A DNA stretch of 64,000 nt. Origin: Euphorbia lathyris (taxonomy: Eukaryota > Streptophyta > Magnoliopsida > Malpighiales > Euphorbiaceae). The translations under genes and the position numbers were made by a program. The stretch covers positions 135,783,929 to 135,847,928 of the forward strand of contig NC_088911.1 in NCBI RefSeq assembly GCF_963576675.1. The letters are read 5' to 3'. Positions within the stretch are counted from its first letter, which is position 1. Each line of letters begins with the position of its first letter. Shown here one piece after another: positions 12,113 through 24,068 of this stretch. Under the pieces are notes generated by a model. The model did no database searches. It worked only from the letters and a program-made list of their open reading frames with translations, and was not told the origin of the DNA.

Positions 12113-13262
12113 TCCTCTTGTCAGATCCATCTGAGAGGTCAGCTTGCTCAAATCGACAGTGGTCAGCAGATTCGTCAGCCATGAAACATATGTTTGCTGA
12201 CTCACCGGCATCAGCTTCTGACGAGGTCGACTCATCACTATCACTCCATGTTGCCACCATTGCTTTTCTGCTACCTTTCTTTTCTTTCTTCAGAGTGGGA
12301 CAGCTTGATTTAATGTGCCCAGTTTGATGGCATTCAAAGCAAGTGACAGGCTTCGAGCTGTCCTTCTTGTATCTACTGTCGCTGGACTCAGCTTTGTATT
12401 TATCGCTTCTTTTGAATGGCCTTTTGCTGTTCTTGTCATTCTTTCTAAACAACTTCTTCATCTTTCTGGTGAACATGGCTATCTCCTCATCATCTGACGA
12501 GTCAGCTTCCGTTGAGTCAGCTTTCATGATAAAAGATTTTTGCTTCTTATCCTCAGACTTTTCTTTAGCTTCAAAATTCTTCATGGAGATCTCGTGGGTC
12601 AGCAGAGATCCTATAAGCTCATCATATTTGTATGTGGTCAGGTCCTGAGCTTCTTCCACAACTGTCTTCTTAGCTTGCCAGCTCTTAGGGAGACTTCTCA
12701 AGATTTTCTTCACATGCTCTTCTTCTGTGAAGTTCTTGCCAAGTCTCTTAAGCTCATTTATGATGTTGGTGAACCTTGAGTTCAGCTCAGAGATGTCTTC
12801 ATTTTCATTCATCTCAAACAGCTCGCATAGTCTCATGTGTTGATTCACCTTGGACTCATTGACCTTGCTTGTTCCTTCATAGGTCACCTCCAGCTTTTTC
12901 CATATTTCCTATGCTGACTCACAACCTGAAATTTTGTTGTACTCTGTAGCATCTAACGCACAGTGAAGCATATTGATAGCCGAAGCATTATTTTGCAATT
13001 TTTTAAGGTCATCATCCTCTGACCACTTAGACTCACTCTTGACAGACTTTACTCCGTCAATAATTTCATAGGGAACAAACGAGCCTTAGACTATTGCCAG
13101 CCATGCACTTATGTTTGTTGCTTGAATGAAGTTTTTCATCATGTTCTTCCAAAATGTATAATTTGACCCGAAGAAAAAGGGAGGCCGACTAATAGATAAT
13201 CCCTCAGGGAGTATCTATGTTGTTTGATTTCCAGGAAGGAAACGAGTGCTGTTCTCAGCCAT
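12096..13262 (-). pseudogene. gag of copia element B
   Basis: ATG at 13262-13260 (MAENSTRFLPG). The coat-protein region of the UBN2 type (NYTFWKNMMKNF, EIWKKLEVTYEG) is followed by a Lys/Ser/Asp-rich linker and a zinc knuckle CFECHQTGHIKSSCP (CX2CX4HX4C) that binds element RNA. Three in-frame stops lie in the first third (near 13217, 13088 and 12914); from 12887 down to 12096 the frame is open. The first stop is 15 codons after the ATG, so no normal Gag can be made. Confidence 0.9.
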
Positions 13263-13311
13263 TTACAGGGATCAACTCAAGATAGTTTTATCTTGAATAG
13301 TGAGCTACTTA

Positions 13312-13323
13312 GCTCTGATACCA
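13312..13323 (-). other. Primer binding site of copia element B
   Basis: On the minus strand TGGTATCAGAGC lies two bases after the LTR end. It is complementary to the 3' end of initiator-Met tRNA, the usual primer of plant copia elements. Confidence 0.9.
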
Positions 13324-13325
13324 CT

Positions 13326-14772
13326 TGTTGGTCCCGTGTAATGTAATAGGATTAGTTCCAAGGGGGGGGGGGGGGTTAGGAACTAATATAAATTTTTCAC
13401 TTAATAAGGCTGACTTAATTATATGTTTGATAATTTAACTCAGCTTTAGGTCAGCAAGGCTGAGTGAAGTGTGAGACAACTTTAATCAGACACTAACTAG
13501 AGCTGTTTCAATTGTGAGTTGGGAGATAACACTTTAGGTCAGCTTCCAACTCAGCACTCTGATTACTCAGCGTCGGCTTATACAAATTATATACTGAGTA
13601 ATTTAAGCAAGCAACATATACATATATATATATCAAGAGAAAGGGTTAGAGATTACTCAGCAGACTTATCCTAGTTCGGCTTCACTGCCTACGTCCAGTC
13701 CCCAGAATCATTCCAGGCTTTTTCAATCCACTACTCAGCTCTTTAAAGGTAGAGCACAAACCGTTTACAAAGCAATTGAGTATGCAAGAGTACCGTCCTC
13801 TATTCGTCTACTCAATCCTACTGAGCGCTATAACCGAACACTTAGATTTTCTCTACCGCTGAGTACTAAAACCGAGTACTCAGCACCATTCTAACCTTTA
13901 CAGTTGATACAAGATTGTTCTCTCTAAATGAAGAACACTTTAGATGAATACAAATTCACTCTAGACTTTTACACAATGATTGGAATTGGGTGTAAGAACT
14001 TGCTTTTTCTAATCAGACAGCTTCACTTTTGGATCTTTTAACTTAGTGAAGATCTTGCTTGTCTTTTCTCTTCTTGTAATTCGGCAAAAGATCCAAGTGA
14101 TGAACTTGTCCTTTTATAGCAAAATCTGAAGCTTCAATGATTTGAATTCGGACATATCCGTTAAATTCAAACGGTCTTCTTTCGTCATTCATTAGTCAGC
14201 ATTCAGAATTTGCAGGCCAATCCTGTCGTCTGAATTCAGCAGGCGTCAGGCTTGCCAGTTTCGTCTTCTTGCTCCAGGTTCATCTTCTAGCGCCAGTTTT
14301 GTCCTCTTGCCAAATGCCAGTTGATCCATGCGTCTCGAAATGGTCTCTAGGCGGATTTCCGAGGCTTCTGAATTGTCACAGACCTGTGTCGGGCGTTTGT
14401 CTTTTAGTCAACGGATCATTGGCGCTGTCCTGACGAATACTCAGCTTGATCGTTTGGCTTTGCCTTTAAGATATCTTCTGACGGGGCTGAGTTACGTTCT
14501 ACTCAGCTTCTTCGGTCGGCTTCGCCTTCAAATGTTATTTTGAAGAAGACTTTTCTTTTATAATGCTGAGTTATATTTTACTCAGCTTCTGTGACTTATG
14601 CTGACTTCGTTTTGTCTTACTTTTGGTTCCTGTTCTCGTTAATTAATATACTCAATATTGAACAAACACATTACTACAATTAAACCAAAGCATTTAAATT
14701 TAATTGTCTTAATCATGGGATTAACTTAAATAATTTTGTCAAATCAAAATCTTATGGAAAGGTGTTTCAACA
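13326..14772 (-). repeat. 5' LTR of copia element B
   Basis: Minus-strand ends are TGTTGAAACACC (14772) and GGGACCAACA (13326), 1447 bp. It is homologous to the LTR of A but visibly diverged, including a longer G/C run (13362-13376). The right flank 14773 onward is LINE sequence, so B inserted into the LINE; the expected 5-bp duplication would start AGGGC. The partner 3' LTR lies outside the window. Confidence 0.93.
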
Positions 14773-17526
14773 AGGGCTATGAGTCAACATTTGTTTCATT
14801 TACTGAGATTGGAGGAAAGTTTCTACAAGCAGAAATCCAGAATTAACTGGCTCAATCTTAGGGACTGCAATACATCTTTTTTCCACAAGCAATTCAAAGT
14901 TAGGAGGGCCTTTAATAAAGTGTCTCAATTAACTTTAGTAGATGGTTCTGTGATTAATAGTCAGGAGGAGATTAATAAAGCTATGGTTCAGTTCTATATT
15001 GACCTTATTGGCACTGCTAGAGATAATAGAGAGCATATTGAGTCGAATGTGTTGGCTAAAGGAGTTATTTTACAGGATACTGATGCTACTATTTTGTGTA
15101 GTCCTGTCACTAATAATGAAGTTAAAGCTGCGCTATGGAGCATCAATACATCAAAAGCGCCTGGTGTCGATGGTTTTAATAGCTTCTTTTTCAGACATAT
15201 CTGGTCTATTGTAGGCCCTGAAATTTGTCGTGCAGTAAAGGAATTTTTCCTCAGTGGGAAATTACTGAAACAGGTAAATGTTACTGCTTTAGTTGTAATT
15301 CCTAAGATTAGTAATCCTCAAGGGTTAGGCGATTATAGACCTATTGCTTGTTGTTCTGTGATTTATAAAATCATTACTAAGATCTTAACCAGGCGCTTCA
15401 ATCTAGTAGTCAACAAGTTAGTTAGCCTTAATCAGTCAGCATTTGTTCCGGGCCGGAGGATTGCAGCTAATGTGTTATTGGCTCACGAGCTCATCAGGAA
15501 TTATCACAGGGATAATAAAAGTTCTAATTATGCAATGAAGATTGATCTAAAGAAGGAATATGACTCAATTGACTGGGATTTTATTGAGGAAGTTCTAATT
15601 GGATTGAAGTTTCCTCAGCAATTCATTCAGTGGGTGATGACTTGCATAAGGAGTCCTTCTTTCTCCCTGGTTATCAATGGAAGCCTGGAGGGCTTCTTCC
15701 CTGGAGCTAGGGGTTTACGGCAAGGAGATCCTATATCTCCTATTCTTTTTGTACTTTGCATGGAGTATTTGTCTTGTTTGTTGACTTTTAATTTGTCACC
15801 ACTTTTTCAGTATCATAAAGGGTGCAAGGCTATGCGGCTCAACCATCTCTGTTTTGCTGATGATCTATTTTTGTTTTGTAAAGGGGAACCGGACTGAGTA
15901 CAAGAATTGATGAGTGGTTTGCACCACTTTGCCTGTGTATCTGGCCTGCAGGTTAACTGTAATAAAAGTAATGTGTTTCTCAGTAAAAGTGTCTCTAGTG
16001 CTCACAGAGCTTCTATTCTGACTATTTCTGGTTTCCAAGAAGGTATTTTTCCTGTACGCTATTTGGGCGTACCTTTGATTTCCACAAAATTGAGTAAAAC
16101 AGATTGCTTTAGTCCGGTGGATAGAATCACCAAGAGGATTGAGTCATGGGGGGCGAAACACTTGTCATATGCTGGGCGTTTACAGCTGATTGTTTCTGTT
16201 CTCCGTAGTATGCATGTTTATTGGGCCTCGATATTCATTTTACCTAAAACTATTATTAAAGCCGTGGATCAGAGATGTCGTAGCTATCTTTGGAAGGGGA
16301 ATAGTTCTGGTAAGGGTGCTATGGTAGCATGGAAACAAGTTTGTAAACCAAAGAAAGAAAGGGGCTTGGGCATAATTGATTTGGAATCCTGGAATGTGGC
16401 AGCTGTGGGTAAATCCATTTGGAGTATTGTGTGTAATCAGGAATCCCTTTGGGCACAATGGATCAAAATAAATAAATTACGGAACTTAAGCTTCTGGGGG
16501 GTGTATAAACCTGCTGATGCAAGCTGGAGTTGGAGGAAACTTATCCAATTAAGAGAAGTTTTTAAGGAGCAGTTTAGGTACAAGCTAGGGAATGGGCAGG
16601 AATTCTCGTTTTGGTTTGATCCATGGCTTGACGGGAAATCAGTGAGAGATTCTTTTCCTGATTTAACTTTTGCTGATACTGATATTCCTAAGAAGTGCAA
16701 GGTTACTGATGTGTGCAGGAATGGGGTATGGCATCTACAAGACCCTATAGACAGGTCTACAGAAAGGTCTTGGGCTAAAATATGCAGTATTCAAATTCTT
16801 CATGATACTCAGGATAGTGTCACTTGGCCACATACAAAATCTAGACGGTATTCTATTGCTTCGGCATGGAATGTGTTAAGGGAAAAGAAGGAAATTGTAT
16901 CTTGGTATAACTTGGTTTGGGGTAGGGGCTCTATACCGCGGTGTAGCTTTATCTTTTAGCTTGCTTTGCACAGAAGACTTGGAGTCAAGGAGCGGTTAGT
17001 TAAAATGGGTATTATTCCCACGGCAACCTGTATGCTGTGTAATAATGGTAATGAAAATATTGAGCATCTCTTCTTCCAGTGTCCTATCACTAAAGAGATT
17101 TGGCGGTCTATTGCTAACCGTTGCATGAAGGCAACTATAAATATGGAATGGAGGCGTATTATCAGTTGGTTATGTAGGAGAGCTCATGGGAAATCTTTCC
17201 TTGCTTGCTCTCGCAGAACTACCTTTGTTGTTACGGTTTATCAAATTTGGATAGCAAGGAATAAACTCTGTTTTCAGGGGACAGTTTTTGATGGTGAAGC
17301 TGTTATCCGTTCCATCTGCTTCTTGGTGAAATTAAAGTTAGGGAGTATTAAACTTCCCTGTAATTTTGATTGTTCTATTTGGAATTAGTTGTGTGTTTGA
17401 AAGGTCTCTAGCACTATTCTTGTTTTCTGGGTAGTTTTTTTTTGTATAGGATGTTGTAATTGAGTCTTGTAAAGGATTTTCAGCTGTTTACTGCTTTTCA
17501 ATTCATTTTTTACTGATAAAAAAAAC
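14773..17526 (+). pseudogene. LINE (L1-like) RT, zf-RVT region, interrupted at its 5' side
   Basis: One frame spans 14779-17388. It holds RT motifs (TSKAPGVDGFN, GDYRPIACCSVIYKIITKIL, NQSAFVPGRRI, MKIDLKKEYDSIDW, GLRQGDPISPILF, the catalytic FADD near 15852), then the L1-type thumb region (VRYLGVPL, RCRSYLWKG), then a zf-RVT-like end (CMLCNNGNENIEHLFFQCP). Two nonsense codons interrupt it: TGA 15895-15897 and TAG 16957-16959, the latter at a W expected before LALHRRL. In the palm motif KKEYDSIDW, relatives usually read KAYD. The endonuclease half is absent because copia B cut the element at 14773. Noncoding 3' sequence and an A-run end near 17526. Confidence 0.93.
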
Positions 17527-17681
17527 GTATTAACGTATTCTTATAATTTTTTTTAAAGGATTCCTTATTTTCTGCAATTTAAGGGCCATAAAAAAGCCCA
17601 TTCTAAGGTTTATTTATTTATTATAAATCTCAGTCTAATTTTCTTGTAAATATAAAATATTTATCATCCAAACAAATGTTC
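17527..17681. other. AT-rich spacer
   Basis: No coding or repeat signal could be recognised. Confidence 0.4.
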
Positions 17682-18389
17682 TGTTTGATAACAACCCAAA
17701 TTATTCTTGAATAAGGAATAAAGGAAAATAAATAGAAATAATGGCAAACCATTATTCCTTCTAAAAGAGATATTTATGCATGATTAATATGGAATTAATG
17801 ACAATCATTGCAGGATTAATGCAGGGGTGAATATATAAATAACGAAGAAAAGGAAGGAGTTTCTAGCATTATGCCACATCACGTGGACCATGGCGAGATA
17901 CGCCATAACGAGATACGCCCGATGAGAGCGAGTAGTGGAGACCCGCCATAGCTCTCAAGGAGAGCGTACATACGCCTTGACGGATCAAAGAATACAAAAA
18001 GGCGCCTTTATTACCATCCATGAATGGGAATAAATACAATTAAATGGCAATTAATAGCCATTAAAGGGGAATAAAGACTTGACTGTTCGAATACCTCAAC
18101 TCTGAGGGTTTCAATGCTAAATGTTGGGATTAATGGAGAATTGATAGCAATTAAAGATGAGTAATGACACAACTCTTCACCTGCTTCCCCATTAATGCTG
18201 AAGGTTACAGAAACCTATATAAATACCCCACCTTCCTAGGATCAAAGGTACACTTACTGATTCTCTACTTTTGTGTTTACAGTTTATTCTCAGAAATATT
18301 ACTGACTTTGATATCGGAGTGTCCCCGGCCGATCCCAACGACGTCTCACAGGGAAGTGCTCCGATCAAGGATTTTTTCACAAGTTATTG
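17682..18389 (+). repeat. LTR (probably solo) of a gypsy-type element
   Basis: It starts TGTTTGATAACAACC and ends CACAAGTTATTG. It matches, in the opposite orientation, the LTR at 37438-38136, including GGAGTGTCCCCGGCCGATCC and the stretch GCATTATGCCAC. A TATA box lies near 18215 (CTATATAAATA). No internal element sequence follows on either side. The last two bases TG differ from the CA of the other copy. Confidence 0.75.
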
Positions 18390-18940
18390 TTATTTATTGT
18401 TTATTGGTTTTTTTTAATAATATATATCACATCTCCTTGCTCTTGTTGTTTTGTGTGTATATATGCTTTGAATTAGTATTTTATTAATTTATTAAGAATA
18501 AAGTATAAAAGTATCTCGGAGGTAGAACTATTTTATTCATAAATAAATATTGCAATCATATTAGAAATTGCCCTAATTTTAATGATCACTCTGTGTAGTT
18601 AAAAATATGGCTATCTCACTCATGTTATAAATGAAAAAGAAATAAAAATTTAAAAAATTATTATTTCTAAAACCATTATTTTGATGATCGATTTATTTTG
18701 ACCTTTGAATTATTATTTGATCATATTTCGCGTTTAATCTATTCCAATTAATAAAATTTCATCAACACTTAATATAACTGTTATCTTATTAATACGACGT
18801 GATATTTTGATACTTAGGTGTTGTTTTAAAATTTAAAATTAAATGCTGAAAAAAATAAATATTGAATTTTAAGTGTTGAATGTAATAAATGCTGAAAATA
18901 TTAAATAATGTAAGTTTTGATAAATACTAAAACCAATTAA
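18390..18940. other. AT-rich spacer
   Basis: I see no coding frame and no recognisable repeat. Confidence 0.4.
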
Positions 18941-18942
18941 GA

Positions 18943-19090
18943 TTAGTTTGAATGGTTAAGGGTCTCAAGTTACTAAAACTAGACCTCGAGTTCGAGTCTT
19001 AGAGTACGCAGAAAGCTTTAATCGGAAGGGAATCCACCTAAAAGTATCTGATGAACTTAGGATCGAAAAATCAGACAAACTATCAAAAAC
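18943..19090 (+). repeat. SINE-like tRNA-derived repeat
   Basis: An A-box-like word TAGTTTGAATGGTTAAGG is followed about 35 bases later by a B-box GAGTTCGAGTC, the layout of a Pol III tRNA-type promoter. A short body follows. The family was not recognised. Confidence 0.45.
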
Positions 19091-19199
19091 AAAAGTATTG
19101 AATAATTATAGTTATCAAACACACTTAATGTAAATAAATACTTATACTGTTAAATAAATACTTATACTGTTAAATTACGTGATTTTGAAATTTTTACAA

Positions 19200-19625
19200 T
19201 TAAAATAGTGCCTGGCATCTATTTGCGGGGTGTGGTTTTGCAGTGTTTAGTGCATGATTGGAAGGCAGCGCAGGCACCTTCAAGGCGGATTAGTGAAATT
19301 CATGTGCCTGGAAATTTCGCGCGATGGGAGGCTCCTCGTTCGTGGTTTGTCAAGTGCAACGGTGGTATGAGATAACTCAGGATATTTTATGGCATGTTTC
19401 AGCAATTTTGGAAATGGACGAGTATCAGCTCTTTGGCAGAAGCGAAAGTGATTGCAATTTGACAGGCAATGGAGTGGTGCATCTCATTGGATTATGCTAA
19501 TGTGATTTTTGAGACGGATGCAAAGATTATTACGGATAGAATTACGTCTGGTCATCTTAATTATACTGAGATTGGAGGAGTTGTTGACGATATACGTATG
19601 ATTTACAATGGAATTTACAGACCAC
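19200..19625 (+). pseudogene. LINE RNase H relic
   Basis: Frame pieces read WEAPRSWFVKCN, EAKVIAI.QAMEW and DYANVIFETDAKIITDRI, the RNase H pattern found at the end of many plant LINEs (D..., E..., D). It has several stops and no RT upstream. It is followed near 19640-19700 by a tRNA-like word GGGTTCGATTCCC on the minus strand. Confidence 0.65.
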
Positions 19626-19699
19626 AAACTAATGAAGGTTAAATTTTGACGGAACTGGGAATCGAACCCCAAACCTAACAACTACTCGACCCTCATTAA

Positions 19700-20152
19700 C
19701 AATTTCAATTTTTTTTATAATATAACTTAAATTTGATTTAATATATATTCGAATTCCATTTAAAAAAAAAATGATGGACTAAGGCCAAATTTATTAATTG
19801 TTAACATTACCTTAACTCAATTTATTAATACATTTAGGTACGTATCTACGTGAGATGCAACGCACGCGTTTCGGTCGTGTATGTTCGTAATGCTGACAAA
19901 GACGTGGCCGCAACATATTCCGAAATTTGTGTTATAATCGGAAGGGATATTATCCTCTGATTCTGAATTTAGTAAGCGCATAGAATCTAACCGTGCAATC
20001 GTTTAACTGGGCCACCTGCTTTTACGTGTGTCATTATAGTTGGTGGAGTTTGTTTTCTTGTTGTAGTATCTAATGTAGACAATTATAACTCGAGAAATGT
20101 ACCTTTCAAGAATTCAAAATGCAAAGAGGGGCACAAAGGTTAGTTTATTTAG
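19700..20152. other. AT-rich spacer with MULE-like target site at its end
   Basis: No gene seen. The last nine bases, TTTATTTAG (20144-20152), resemble the bases after the next element. Confidence 0.4.
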
Positions 20153-20239
20153 GGTGTTGTTAAACCCCGCCCCAAATTCCCACCCCTAGCCCTGTGAAAG
20201 GACGAAAATACCCTTTCATGAGTTTTGGGGAGGAAAAAT

Positions 20240-20444
20240 CTATTTTTTTTGCTCTCCCGACACGCGGGCGTGTGCCTATCACGCCTCACCTTGTGGTCGG
20301 GCGTGATAGCCCCACGCCTCACCGTGTGGTCAGACGTGATCGCTACACGCCCGACCACACTGTGAGACGTGGGGCTATCACGTCCGACCACAAGGTGAGG
20401 CGTGATAGGCACACGCCCGCGTGTCGGGAGAGCAAAAAAAATAG
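20240..20444. repeat. Near-perfect hairpin, about 100-bp arms
   Basis: The arms run from CTATTTTTTTTGCTCTCC (20240) to GGAGAGCAAAAAAAATAG (20444), meeting near 20340 with a loop of a few bases. The arms are rich in CGGGCGTGAT words and CpG. Confidence 0.9.
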
Positions 20445-20445
20445 C

Positions 20446-20641
20446 TAGTCCGCTATTGAATTAAATCCGTAAATACCTGTTACGTAAAAAAAATTAGTCC
20501 GCTGTTGAATTAAACCCGTAAAAAAATTAGTCCGCTATTGAATTAAATCCGTAAATACCTGTTACGTAAAAAAATTAGTCCGCTGTTGAATTAAACCCGT
20601 AAAAAAATTAGTCCGCTATTGAATTTAACCCGTAAATACCT
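20446..20641 (+). repeat. Composite tandem repeat, about 81 bp unit
   Basis: Alternating blocks begin TAGTCCGCTATTGAATTAAA (about 48 bp) and TAGTCCGCTGTTGAATTAAA (about 33 bp). The pair repeats about 2.5 times. Confidence 0.85.
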
Positions 20642-20809
20642 GAATTAACAAAATAAAAATTTAACTAAAATTAACAAAATAAAGATTTAGTTAAACTAAA
20701 TTAAACAAAATAAAATTTACAACAACTAAAATTTACGACATAAAAATTTAGTTAAACTAAATTAAACAAACTAAAAATTACAAAAAATTAATTAAATTAA
20801 TTAAAACCC

Positions 20810-21003
20810 CTCGGGCGTATGAACATCACGCCCGAACCATAGGTCGGGCGTATGAACATCACGTCCGACCTATGGTGCGGGCGTATGAAGATCACGCTCG
20901 AACCATAGGTCGGGCGTGATAGCCTCACGCCCGAACCACAGGTCGGGCGTGATATTCATACGCCGGAACCGTAGGTCGGGCGTGATGTTCATACGCCCGA
21001 CTG
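20810..21003. repeat. GC-rich palindromic satellite
   Basis: About five units of the type GGTCGGGCGTGAT...CACGCCCGAACCATA alternate between orientations. The words match the arms of the hairpin at 20240-20444. Confidence 0.8.
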
Positions 21004-21309
21004 CGATTCCGACGTTTTTAAAAAATCACCCACAGATTCAATTTTTAAGTTTAAATCAAAAAACAAAAACGGTAAATCTTATTATTTTCGCTTTCCCTTT
21101 ACGGTTGTTGTTACACTCCATGTTTTGGTTCACAAATTAGTCCGGATTTGATCAAAGAGTGTGTAGGGTATTTGAGAGGTTTTGTGTTTTTTCAAATTTT
21201 GGGTAAAGGGTAGTTTGGTCTTTTCATGGGACTAGGGGTGGGAATTCATGGCTGAGTTTAGTAATCCACTTTATTTATTTTATTTATATATCTAACAAAC
21301 GAGACTTTT

Positions 21310-21803
21310 GGGTAAGTTACATCCATGGCCACTGAACTTTGGCCATTTTAACAGTGTGGCTACTGAACTTCAATTCTTAACGATATGACTATTAAACTTT
21401 ATACTTTTTAATACTGGTAGCCACTCAATTTCAACCAAGTCCTTAAAATAACCGTTAACGACCTCAAAATAAAAATATTCAAGAATTAAAGTTGTTCAGA
21501 ACGACATTTACCATTAAACTAATTTTTTTATTTTCCAAAATCACCTTTCTTGGAGTTTTCTCTCTAAAAATTCATTTTCTCTCTCCTAACCAAACAACAT
21601 CTAAATGACCTCAAAATGAAAATTTTCAAAAATTAAAGTTCCGTAGAATATCATTAACTCTTCGAATTTTTTATTTTCACACCGTCAGTGGTCGTTTTGA
21701 GGCGTTGAGTGGCCAGCAGTGTTAAAAAGTGTAAAATTCAATAGTCATACTGTTAAGAATTGAAGTTCAGTGGTTATAATATTAAATGGGTAAAGATTAC
21801 CCT
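21310..21803. mobile_element. Palindromic MITE, family with CATCCATGGCCACTGAAC ends
   Basis: The left end GGGTAAGTTACATCC and right end AAAGATTACCC are inverted repeats, and the whole body folds back. Flanks GAGACTTTT and AGGACTTTT share 7 of 9 bases, a decayed 9-bp duplication. The core (GTTAACGACCTCAAAAT, AAACAACATCTAAATGACC) recurs at 38750-40290. Confidence 0.7.
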
Positions 21804-22384
21804 AGGACTTTTTCTACTTTTGGTAAAACAAACGGGACTTTTATAAATCGAAGTTTTTCATAAAGAATTTAAAATTTTTGTTTATTTTTAAAATTCAATA
21901 TGAAAAAAGATAAGTAATAATATTATGTTATAAAATAAAATAACAAAAAAAGTAATAAACTAAAATCTGTCTAATGAGAAGTTTGTGCTCGCTAGTTTGA
22001 ATGGAGGGTAAATTTGAAAGCCTAGCAAATAGGAAAATCTTTCAATTTAGCCTGAAAAAATGTGGTAAGAGGTAGAATAATTATAAATATTTATATATAT
22101 AATATATATATAGATACAGTGAGGGGCGGAGCCAGCACGGGGGGCCGAAGCCCCCCTCCCCCCAGCCACCAGCTCCGTCCTTAAGTATCGTTCATTTTGT
22201 CCAGTCCCCCCTAATATTGATATATATTTAATCTATGTAGTATTGTTTTAGTAGATTAAATTGATTGAGTTGGTTTAAGAGTCTTGTTTTAAAATGAGAG
22301 ATCATGAGTTCGAACCATATCAAACTCATTTTTTGTTTTATTTGAACTTTATTTTTTCAATCGGACTTTTTATTGTTTTATTTG

Positions 22385-24068
22385 ATTTTTTTTTGAATCA
22401 AACAGACAATGCATTAGTGAGCCAAATTTTGGCAAAATTGTAACAATGAATCAGAAACAGAACTCAGTAGTAAATTAAAAAAAGAAGGGCAAGTGGATAA
22501 ACGAGAAGACTGTGCTAACATATGTGCCATCTCGTTCGCTTGCCGCCGTATCCATTTGACTGAGTAAGAGTCATTTGATATTAGAATCAATCGTATTTGA
22601 ATAATTTTATCCCCGAATTCAGAATCATCAACAAAACTCGAATTTATTGCATCAATCACTTGTTTAGCATCGGACTTAAAAACCACATTCCTTATTCCAT
22701 TAGCTTCTAACCATGGCATAGCCTGTAATAGAGCTTCGACCTCACATTCTCGTGTTGTTGGACAGTATAACAAACCCGCACACCTTCCCATTACAAACTG
22801 TCCATTTGCATCTCGTACTACTGCTCCTATCCCTGCATGCCCATCAGCGTTAAAACATGCGACATCAACATAACACGAGAGAAATCCTTCTGGTGGCGTA
22901 TGCCAAGCCGTGCAACCAGCATATGAAATATTTTCTGCTGTTGTATTTCCGATCTGCTATTCTCCCATACCAGTCCGATTCCTCAAGGCATTAGCTTCTG
23001 ACCAATCGTTCAATACAATGCAAGCTTGAGCCACTATTTGATCTGTTGTGCGAATCTCATACTGCCAAATATGAAAAATTCTAGCCTGCCATAAACTCCA
23101 GAGGTGCATCAAAAAAGTTTTCACAATTTGTTCCAGGGTTGCTCTAATCATATTATGAAATCATGTTGTCAAGTTCTCAGCCACCGTCGCCTCTGCATTA
23201 ATTCGATCCAGAAGTCCCGTCTTCTGCCACACTCTTATAGCTCCTACACATTCAATAAACAGATGCCATCCATCCTCCCAAGGTTCATTACATATCACAC
23301 AATTACTACATACCTGTAACCCGCGAAATTGAAGATTTACACGTGTTGGAAGACAATTGCGTGCCAACTGCCAGCCAAAGTGTCGAACCTTGTCTGGAAT
23401 TTCAGTATACCATAATTTTTTTCAGGCTCCCTAAACATGAAATCTCTCTCCTGCTTCCAACTTTGTAGCCAGTCGGTAAGCGCTTTTCACTGTATATCGT
23501 CCTGAAGAATGGAATTGCCATATTAACCGATCCTCACTACTCAAAGTAGCAACAGACAATTTATGAATTTCTGTAATATCTCTATGCTCGAAAAGTTCCT
23601 CCAACAACTCTTCATCCCAATCCCTAGAATTATGGATAAACAAATCATTTACATTCAGATACTCCAACCCTTCCACCATAGGAGTTCTTATATATCCATC
23701 ATCTTCATCACGCAACCATCTCTCACTCCACACATTTATTGATTGACCATTTCCAATTTTCCATTTAACTCTTTTAATGATTAGTTGAGAACTCCATATA
23801 CTTCTCCATATAAAACTTGGTGAATGCCCCAATGAGGCCCCCATAAAATCCCCTTTTGGATAATATTTAGCTTTGAAAACTTTACTAACAAGCAAAGATG
23901 GATTGGTAAATAGCCGCCATCCGTGTTTTCCCAACATAGCAAGATTAAAGGCCGTGAAATTTTGGAAACTCAATCCTCCCATCAATTTTGGAGCACATAA
24001 TCTATCCCAAGCCATCCAATTCAGTCCTCTCTCACCTGATTTTTTATTACCCCACCAAAATGAATTCA
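22385..24068 (-). pseudogene. 3' part of a LINE: thumb region, zf-RVT, RNase H
   Basis: Minus-strand pieces in order: NSFWWGNKKSGERGLNW and MAWDRLCAPKLMGGLSF (post-RT), a zf-RVT-like stretch (VCSNCVICNEPWEDGWHLF), then RNase H with VDVACFNADG, ECEVEALLQAM and FKSDAKQVID, giving D, E and D. Stops and frame changes lie near 23430, 23157 and 22960. It ends in a T-run at about 22383-22393, the LINE poly(A) tail. The upstream half is at 26497-27423. Confidence 0.88.

Larger units (their letters stand above)
20153..21269. mobile_element. MULE-like non-autonomous element built of palindromes and satellites
   Basis: The left end carries AAATTCCCACCCCTAG and the right end carries its inverse CTAGGGGTGGGAATT, in longer diverged terminal inverted repeats of about 80 bp. 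Flanks TTTATTTAG (20144-20152) and TTTATTTAT (21270-21278) agree at 8 of 9 bases, as expected of Mutator-like insertions. Inside lie a long hairpin, an 81-bp composite satellite and a second GC-rich palindromic satellite. No transposase is present. Open frames across the hairpin are by-products of low stop density in CpG-rich sequence. Confidence 0.75.

Noticed and set aside
20149..20448. Open frames on both strands across the hairpin
   Set aside because: They mirror each other because the DNA is palindromic; the products are repeat peptides without any domain.
20446..21003. Regular repeats that might look like a CRISPR array
   Set aside because: Plant nuclear DNA, no unique spacers, and the units are satellites inside a transposon-like element.
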